NCBI GenBank assembly: GCA_013339895.1
Contig: JABACO010000003.1
Span: forward strand, 9,342,909 to 9,406,908
Direction of reading: 5' to 3'
From: Ephydatia muelleri
Taxonomy: Eukaryota > Porifera > Demospongiae > Spongillida > Spongillidae
Length of the DNA: 64,000 bases
Shown: positions 57,597 to 64,000 of the stretch, piece after piece
How positions within the stretch are numbered: position 1 is the first letter of the stretch
Layout: each line of letters starts with the position of its first letter
Position numbers and translations under genes: made by a program
The notes under the pieces: model-generated
Databases searched by the model: none
The model's input: only the letters and a program-made list of their open reading frames with translations
What the model was told of the DNA's origin: nothing

Positions 57597-60500
57597 ATGG
57601 CATCTATTGGTACAAATGTCAACTGTGGATTTGCACGTGTAGCAATGAAAGAACTTTCAGAGAATGTAGATGAGTTTAAACGGCTCTTCCAGCATCCACT
57701 GCATATACCTGATGAATACTTTGACTCTATGTATGGGGGGAAAAAGTCAAGTAGGTATATTGTACAATGCAATCAAATCAAGGCAGCATTTGTGAAGCGA
57801 TGGCAGCCATCAAATGCTAGAGATCAATACAAGGCAACATTTTCACTGCTACAATGGGATCGCTTAGCCCAAACCGAAAGGGTAAAGCACAGTTTGGAAA
57901 AATGCAATGCCTGCTTTTGTAACTATTATACAATTCAAAAAACATTTCCACTGAAACCATGTTACACACCATGTGAAATAAACATCAATCTGGCCAATGA
58001 TGTAAACCAGGAAACATTTATACAAGTTAGCCTGGAAGCATTAAATAGTGCTGCATCAAATCGATACAAGGTCAGCTATATAGACATGCTCATAGAACAC
58101 AAAATTGTGGATAAACACAAATCAAAGGCTGACATTAAAAAGGCAGTGGAGGACACAATGAAAAAGTGTAAGAAGAACATTGAGAATGAGCTTGACAAAA
58201 CTGTACCAATAACTCTTATGAAAGAAAATGAGTCTCTTGCAAGCTACAACCGAAAAAGAATTGCAGAATACTACACAACACCACCAGCTTCAAAAAAGAA
58301 AAAGATGTCACACTCACCTAACTTTGATGGGGTACAGTGGGACAAGGAGGAAGTACTTCAATACCTTCGAGAAGTAGAAACCAAAGATGAAAAAGTAGTT
58401 TGGAGTACAGTGGCACAGGAGCATGGCATTGAAGGACATAATAAAGGACAAATACTGAAAGAATTTGCAGCAAAAAATGGAATTAACACAGCAAAAATCA
58501 GTGCATGTACAATAACAAAGCATACACGGAAAGCCAAAAAGAAATTCCCTGGAGGAAAAGTATCAATCCCTGTACCCCCAACAACTGAAGCTATCACAAG
58601 TGCATGGAAAAAAATGGTTGATTCAGGAGAACTAATGTTAGGTGTACCTTGCTCACCTTACACCATTACAAGTTACAAAAATGACAAGGGGCGGATAACA
58701 GTGGAAAACAAGAAAATAGAAGGTAGAAAGATCCCATTACATGATGTGCGATCCAAGCTTTTAGAAAAACAGGAAACATATATGCATCTATACAGCGATT
58801 CAAAAATCGAAGGTATGGGAATAGATGAACTGCAAAGTGCTATCAAGGTGTTCAGACCACACTTTGATGCGACTGTAAGCATGGAAGAGCTCAAAGCAAT
58901 GCTAAAAACAGCACAGCGTACAAGGACATTAGCATTTTGGCATGACCATGCCACTATTCTAGGACATGGGTACATATTAATGACTGTGCATGTCATATAT
59001 GATGCAGCTGTTTTTATGCAAGACAAGGCCCACAACATTCAAACTATAGTTGAAGAACCTTATATATACCTGTTTGCTCTAAATTCCTCCACAATAGAAG
59101 ACCAAGCAGGACTCATAGCTGACAGGGTGGAGTGTTTAAGTGGACTGAATGATCCATTGATAGCATCAAATGGAGTACCTGTTCATGATGTCATTAGATT
59201 CTTCGTTGGTGACCATCCTGCGCAACAATTTGAAGGAGGCACGCAAGTTGGAGGTATCTATAAATGTGGAGCCTGTGGATGCAAGGACAAGTTAATGGAC
59301 GATCAAGCCCATTCACTAAACTGCAAGACCCGCTCACTTACAGATTTGCATGCACTTGCAATTGGAGGCAAGTTGGGTAAGGTACCATGTAAGGTGAAGC
59401 CTCTATACGTCCCTGATCTCCTCGTCAATGACATTCGCAAGGAGCTCACTGCTCGAAAAGTAGCTGTGGATACCACACAACCACGTGACGTGCTACAGAA
59501 AACCCTGCAAGAAATCTTACAAGGTGTACAGAGGGTCCCCTCACTGCTGTTGCTTCATCCTGAAAAAAAGTTGAAGGATATTAATTTAGAACATTACACA
59601 ATCCTTGCATGTGAACCCCTACACGATCTAAAGGGCCATTTAATTAACCTCTTCAGCGAACTTCCAAGTGTACTTCCATCTTGCATTAAAGCTGAATGTA
59701 CTCAACATATCAAGAAGTGCCTATCCAGAGAAAAAAAGAAAGCAGCTGAATTACGTGCAACAGTAATACAACTTTATCACATGATACGTGTGTGTGAATC
59801 AGGTGACTGGAAAGTAAGGGCACTTCTTGAATCCATTGTAAGAATATCTGAAATCATGTATGCTCATGACAGTGAACGCTCCCCCAAGATGATTCTACGA
59901 CTGTATAACAATGTTTGGCTTCACCATGAGCTCTGCTATGACCTATTTCAAATGCCAGAATCAAGAAATGCATTATTTGGTCTATATTTGCATTCAATCA
60001 GTAGGCATGCAGCAGAGCAATACGAAATTGTTTGCCTGAGATCAGGCAACACTGAAAATCAAGAGAGGTTATTTGGACAATGTCGACGAACAGCAGAAAG
60101 TGTTACAAACAGACACCCAGCAAACATCATCACTAATGTAATGCTCCGCATGCAAGCAAAACAAATAGGTACAACAAAAGCGAATGGTGCCACAATTGTA
60201 ACCAAGGCAGCAAAAGGCATACCTAAATATCCTGGTACACATATTCCAATTGAGTTTGTGAATGCACATAAGGACAGCTGGCAGGCTCATCTTGAAAAAA
60301 TAAGCCCATTTATGATACATGGAGAGACAGTTTGGTGGACAGAAACAGAAAGTAAATATATATTTAATGATGGCGTGGACTCACCTAATCACCCCCTACC
60401 AGAACTTCTTCACTTTCGTGATAGCAGTCTACTTGATGTCCAAAGACGAAGAATTCAATGTTGGAAATATATCATTGAAAATGACATAAAACTGCCAGCA

Positions 60501-61268
60501 CCTTCAATCAAGATATATGGATGTGATGAAGAATTTCTTTACACAAAGGAATACTTACAACTACCTGACCACCAAAGTGGCATAAGTTCTGACGAAACAC
60601 CAGAAGATCAAGATGTCATCAGTGATCAATATGACCCACCTGGTATCAGCAATGATCCGTCAAATGCTACAGACATGATCTGTTCTTCACATTACAGTGA
60701 CCAAATTTCTGCACCTGATGAACAGCCTATAATAATGAACACTAATGCAGTAACAAGCAGTGATCACACAATTCAAACAGTTACCAGTGTTGAGACAACA
60801 AGCAGTGATCACACAATTCAAACAGTTACCAGTGTTGAGACAACAAGCAGTGATCACACAATTCAAACAGTTACCAGTGTTGAGACAACAAGCAGTGATC
60901 ACACGATTAAAACAGTTACCAGTGTTGAGACAACAGTAGCCAAAGCTATTTCAAACTGTATCGGAATCACAGAGGAAGTGCAACAACTTGACAAACTAAG
61001 AAAAGATCTAAAAATTCTAAAGCATAGTAACCAGCCACAAAACAAAGATAGCTACCAAAAATACAGATGCCTTTTATCAACACTACAAGCCAAAGTTACA
61101 GCTCTGCATAGAGAGTATTGTACATCACTAAAAAATTTAGAAAAAGAGTTTTATATGACTCATGGACGTGCCCCTTACTCAGAAAGAGACTCCGAGACTT
61201 GGATCCATTTAATAACGAAAAAGGATTATGCAAGAAAGCTGCTTCTGACATGGGACAATATGGCATAA
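57597..61268 (+). CDS. Intact 1,223-residue transposase-like protein, single exon
   Basis: The first ATG is at 57597; an in-frame TTG six bases earlier is not needed. The frame is open to TAA at 61266-61268, and AATAAA follows at 61285. The N-terminal third is Lys-rich with Cys pairs (KCNACFCNYY). The central part has FWHDHATILGHGYILMTVHV, VIYDAAVFM, then FFVGDHPAQQFEGG followed by YKCGACGCKDK, and ILACEPLHDLKGHLINLF. Toward the end comes NTENQERLFGQCRRTAESV. An Asp, GD and Glu series with a Cys-pair insertion is the plan of DDE transposases of the CACTA/KDZ kind, so that role is inferred. A 15-residue repeat (TSSDHTIQTVTSVET, four copies) precedes a coiled-coil tail. As far as I recall, similar proteins are widespread but unnamed in marine invertebrates. 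Confidence 0.8.
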   Translation: MASIGTNVNCGFARVAMKELSENVDEFKRLFQHPLHIPDEYFDSMYGGKKSSRYIVQCNQIKAAFVKRWQPSNARDQYKATFSLLQWDRLAQTERVKHSLEKCNACFCNYYTIQKTFPLKPCYTPCEININLANDVNQETFIQVSLEALNSAASNRYKVSYIDMLIEHKIVDKHKSKADIKKAVEDTMKKCKKNIENELDKTVPITLMKENESLASYNRKRIAEYYTTPPASKKKKMSHSPNFDGVQWDKEEVLQYLREVETKDEKVVWSTVAQEHGIEGHNKGQILKEFAAKNGINTAKISACTITKHTRKAKKKFPGGKVSIPVPPTTEAITSAWKKMVDSGELMLGVPCSPYTITSYKNDKGRITVENKKIEGRKIPLHDVRSKLLEKQETYMHLYSDSKIEGMGIDELQSAIKVFRPHFDATVSMEELKAMLKTAQRTRTLAFWHDHATILGHGYILMTVHVIYDAAVFMQDKAHNIQTIVEEPYIYLFALNSSTIEDQAGLIADRVECLSGLNDPLIASNGVPVHDVIRFFVGDHPAQQFEGGTQVGGIYKCGACGCKDKLMDDQAHSLNCKTRSLTDLHALAIGGKLGKVPCKVKPLYVPDLLVNDIRKELTARKVAVDTTQPRDVLQKTLQEILQGVQRVPSLLLLHPEKKLKDINLEHYTILACEPLHDLKGHLINLFSELPSVLPSCIKAECTQHIKKCLSREKKKAAELRATVIQLYHMIRVCESGDWKVRALLESIVRISEIMYAHDSERSPKMILRLYNNVWLHHELCYDLFQMPESRNALFGLYLHSISRHAAEQYEIVCLRSGNTENQERLFGQCRRTAESVTNRHPANIITNVMLRMQAKQIGTTKANGATIVTKAAKGIPKYPGTHIPIEFVNAHKDSWQAHLEKISPFMIHGETVWWTETESKYIFNDGVDSPNHPLPELLHFRDSSLLDVQRRRIQCWKYIIENDIKLPAPSIKIYGCDEEFLYTKEYLQLPDHQSGISSDETPEDQDVISDQYDPPGISNDPSNATDMICSSHYSDQISAPDEQPIIMNTNAVTSSDHTIQTVTSVETTSSDHTIQTVTSVETTSSDHTIQTVTSVETTSSDHTIKTVTSVETTVAKAISNCIGITEEVQQLDKLRKDLKILKHSNQPQNKDSYQKYRCLLSTLQAKVTALHREYCTSLKNLEKEFYMTHGRAPYSERDSETWIHLITKKDYARKLLLTWDNMA
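60750..60936 (+). repeat. 45-bp in-frame tandem repeat, four copies
   Basis: The unit codes for a Ser/Thr/Asp-rich 15-mer; copies 1-3 are nearly identical at DNA level and copy 4 has a Gln to Lys change. The length keeps the frame. Confidence 0.95.
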
Positions 61269-61284
61269 GCTATACTGTGTTAAC

Positions 61285-61290
61285 AATAAA
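61285..61290 (+). promoter_or_regulatory. Polyadenylation signal
   Basis: AATAAA 16 bp after the stop codon of the long ORF. Confidence 0.6.
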
Positions 61291-61401
61291 TCATTTTTGA
61301 TTCGCATACAGCAGCATGTTTCATATCTAGTGTATAAGCTTTTCCACAATGCAAGCTGTGCATGATCTAAAAGGCACAATAAATACAAATACATGTAAGC
61401 C

Positions 61402-61758
61402 CATGTTTCCCTCCTCACATCACATCCATGTTCCCTCCTCACATCACACCATGTTCCCTCCTCACATCACATCCATGTTCCCTTCCCACATCACACCCAT
61501 GTTCCCTCCTCACATCACACCCATGTTCCTTCCTCACATCACACCCATGTTCCCTCCTCACATCACATCCATGTTCCCTTCCCACATCACACCCATGTTC
61601 CCTCCTCACATCACACCCATGTTCCCTCCTCACATCACACCCATGTTCCCTCCTCACATCAAACCATGTTCCCTCACATCACATCCATGTTCCCTTCCCA
61701 CATCACACCCATGTTCCCTCCTCACATCACACCCATGTTCCACCCTTACACATCACAT
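61402..61758. repeat. 24-bp minisatellite
   Basis: About fourteen units of atgttccctcctcacatcac-type sequence, some 21-23 bp long. Several frames on both strands stay open because the unit length is a multiple of three. No gene is implied. Confidence 0.95.
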
Positions 61759-62590
61759 ACCATTATTGGCTTGCTTTCTTGCTTATGCTGTAGCTCCTTC
61801 CTCCCTTGTCAGTTTCCATTTGATGCGCATCTCTATTTTCAAGCCTAATATCAAGCGCCGCTGTAAATACGCCCTCATGCTGCACTTAGATTACCACCCT
61901 GCTCTATAAAATATGCATGTTAGCGTACTGCACATACCTTATCGACGAGATTTCATCTTTTAAAAGTTATATTTCATGCACGAGCAGCGGCACAAAATCG
62001 AGCTAGGCAAAAGCTCATCTATCGTAAAGCAAATCATGACGTTAAAACTGAGTACAACCATAAACAGAACTGACCGTTACGATATAGTCGTCGGATCTTC
62101 TTGCCAAAACCAGCAGAGGCGACATGAACTCGATACCTGGTATGCGAAGTAAAAGGCAGAATGAGTTTAAATACCGCTATCGGGTTCCACGTGCACCCTT
62201 TCTGACTCACATCGCCAAAATCAGTACAGTGCGGCTCACTAATAAGACCACCATCGGATCTAAAACTCTGATCTGCGAGTTTCCCGCCTATCAAATTGTG
62301 CTTTGATTAGAATACCTGTACTAACTATCATTGTAAGTTATTGCTAACTCCGTACTGGGTCGTAGTTTTTCCCCGCAATCAAATGCATGGTGGTTGTTAG
62401 AGCGACCAACTGTATTAGGACTAAGGAATCCACTTAATTGATCGCTTGATCAGAGAAGAAAGTACGCAAAATCGCCCCCCAAAATTTAAGCACTACTGGT
62501 CTTATTAGACGGTGGTCGGATTGGCGATGGCCGTATGAGCGAGCGGTTTAAGTGGTCTTATTACCGGGTATTCTCTGCGTTACTATTATA
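61759..62590. other. No gene recognised; possible CACTA-like ends
   Basis: The words cactaataagaccacc (about 62239) and cactactggtcttattagac (about 62492), with a further tggtcttatta near 62552, resemble CACTA-type termini and subterminal repeats. Orientation suggests an element extending to the right. No transposase can be tied to them. Confidence 0.35.
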
Positions 62591-62950
62591 TTAGCCGATA
62601 AAGGACCACTTATAGTGGGATGTTAAGGGGTTAAGTGACTGGACCCCTTATAGTGGGGTGTTAAGGGGTTAAGAGACTAAGCCGATCAAGGACCCCTTAT
62701 AGTTGGGTGTTAAGGGGTTAAGTGACTTAGCGAATAAAGGACCCCTTATAGTGGAGTGTTAAGGGGTTATGTGACTAAGCCGATCAAGGACCCCTTATAG
62801 TGAGGGTGTTAAGGGGTTAAGCGACTTAGTGGATCAAGGACCCCTTATAGTGGGGTGTTAAGGGGTTAAGTGACTTAGCGGATCAAGGACCCCTTATAGT
62901 GGGGTGTTAAGGGGTTAAGTGACTAAGCAGATCAAGGACTCCTTATAGAC
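62590..62950. repeat. About 49-bp minisatellite, eight units
   Basis: Units contain aaggaccccttatagtgggg, then tgttaaggggttaagtgact, with cgatca or ggatca between. Within each unit ccccttat and ttaagggg are inverted, so each unit can form a small hairpin. Confidence 0.93.
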
Positions 62951-63044
62951 AATTTAAGGAACACAAAAACACTTGTTAATAGCACCATAATTGGCAGTGA
63001 CATGCACCCAATTCTTTACAGCTGCACTGTGCTACAAGTTGGAT

Positions 63045-63190
63045 ATACGATAGTGTATACTCTGCGTATATGCTAAATATACACACGAATATACACATGC
63101 TATACGCGAAGAATACGCATTGGTATATTTTGCGGATAGAACCAGAATCGCATGTCGTATATTTTGCGTATACTCGATACTATCACGTGC
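63045..63190. repeat. Imperfect inverted repeat rich in GTATA words
   Basis: gatagtgtatac on the left faces gtatactcgatactatc on the right, with several gtatat/atatac and tattttgcg copies between. It may be a miniature element. Confidence 0.5.
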
Positions 63191-63387
63191 GCTTATTGTG
63201 GGTTTGTTAATATATGTCTCCGTGCACCATGACCGCTTCCGTACGCAGTACATATTTGGAAACGTCTCCGAATCAGTTTCTGTATACTAGCTTGTTTCTA
63301 TTTGTGTACTCATGATCACATGATCAAATTTATAATAAAATTAGGAATACAATCGAGAAAGAAGCAGCGACCAAAAACATAAAACGT

Positions 63388-64000
63388 TCAAGCTTTCTCT
63401 CGTATCATCCAGGGTTGGGCAGTTGGAGGAGTGGATGCGTCCAAGAGCGGTCCTTCAATTCTCTGCTTCTTTGGATGGAGCTTCGAGTTGCTGGTTCCGT
63501 TTATTCGTTCATCCAAGTCATCAATTAAGTCATTTAGCCTATCAGAACGCCACGACGGACGGCGACGTTGTAGATTTTGAGCGTTCTGGTCGTCGCTCTC
63601 CTCTTCTGACATCATTGTAGGCTTGATGTCACCCCATAACTGCTTCTCGTCGTCCTTCAGCACTTGGCACCGTTTCTCCCACAACTACAGCAGAAAAAAA
63701 GCATCACGCGACGTATAGTAAAAAAACTAGGACGTATAGAGGCCTACACGCTGTTGGCGGGATCGCTTGACACGCCGAGAAGCTGAATCGTTTGATGTCA
63801 GAGCCCTCTTCAGAGTTCTCTTGTAGGTAACTAAACCAGCTACAACAGACAAAAGCCATTTTGGTGAAAAGTAATGCACAGAAAATACCTTTAACTGTGG
63901 CAATTGGGCAGTGATCCTTATCGAACTCGGCCACTACCAGGCTTACGATCTTCTTATTGAATTCACTATCAATTCTAGATCTGCCACCAGATAGAGATGC
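63388..64000 (-). CDS. Last three exons of an unknown gene, cut by the right edge
   Basis: Three minus-strand exons: 63889-64000 (partial; donor gtattt), 63748-63839 (acceptor ttgtag, donor gtaggc) and 63388-63684 (acceptor ctgtag, ends in a stop). Phases agree across both junctions (1, then 0). The protein piece starts SGGRSRIDSEFNKKIV, continues with a basic stretch (RRVKRSRQQR) and then LWEKRCQVLKDDEKQLWG, an acidic MMSEEESDD and RRPSWRSDRLNDLID. This tail, acidic then Trp-Arg-Ser, resembles unnamed repeated proteins of marine invertebrates as I recall them; the function is unknown. It may belong to a mobile element. Confidence 0.65.

Noticed and set aside
61349-61909. 186-codon repeat ORF and its antisense partner
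   Set aside because: The 24-bp unit is a multiple of three, so several frames stay open by chance; no start context or splice support.

Overview
The window is nuclear DNA from an animal. It is AT-rich, genes are split by GT-AG introns, and exons coding for immunoglobulin, fibronectin-III-like and ankyrin modules follow animal rules (phase-1 extracellular modules, phase-0 ankyrin repeats). The mix of mobile elements (a PAT/DIRS-like tyrosine-recombinase retroelement, Ty3 elements, hAT, a Ginger/KRBA2-like integrase transposon and two large unnamed transposase families) and the abundance of ACATGTA-type words suggest a marine invertebrate, perhaps a demosponge. The species is an inference; no species-diagnostic gene was seen.

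Layout. 1-23.3 kb: minus-strand exons of an ankyrin-repeat gene, one repeat per exon, with introns loaded by a 2.5-kb nested foldback element (1500-4024), another inverted repeat (6376-6815), a transposase relic (9279-9990), a decayed Ty3 element (12258-16155) and a second Ty3 relic (18700-19960). 23.7-29.4 kb: a foldback relative with a perfect hairpin, then a nearly complete split-direct-repeat tyrosine-recombinase retrotransposon (24236-29355). 29.4-35.7 kb: an integrase-type DNA transposon with inverted ends (29446-31759), a broken hAT gene and two oppositely oriented hAT tail fragments. 36.8-42.4 kb: microsatellites, a small tandem duplication and two exons (transmembrane, Cys-rich ectodomain) of a minus-strand receptor-like gene. 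42473-50049: a 7.6-kb transposon with inverted ends inside an intron of that gene; the Ig and Fn3-like exons follow at 50.1-50.7 kb. 51.5-52.3 kb: a second, near-perfect foldback hairpin. 54.2-56.6 kb: a 173-bp satellite array. 57597-61268: the only long intact single-exon gene, a 1,223-residue transposase-like protein. 61.4-63.2 kb: two minisatellites and inverted repeats. 63388-64000: the last three exons of a minus-strand gene that runs off the right edge.

Two host genes (ankyrin; Ig/Fn3/transmembrane) share the minus strand and could even be one receptor gene swollen by transposons. Most other coding capacity is mobile. The best candidates for undescribed systems are the 7.6-kb inverted-repeat element with a RING/zinc-finger partner gene, the intact 1,223-residue ORF, and the nested foldback family.
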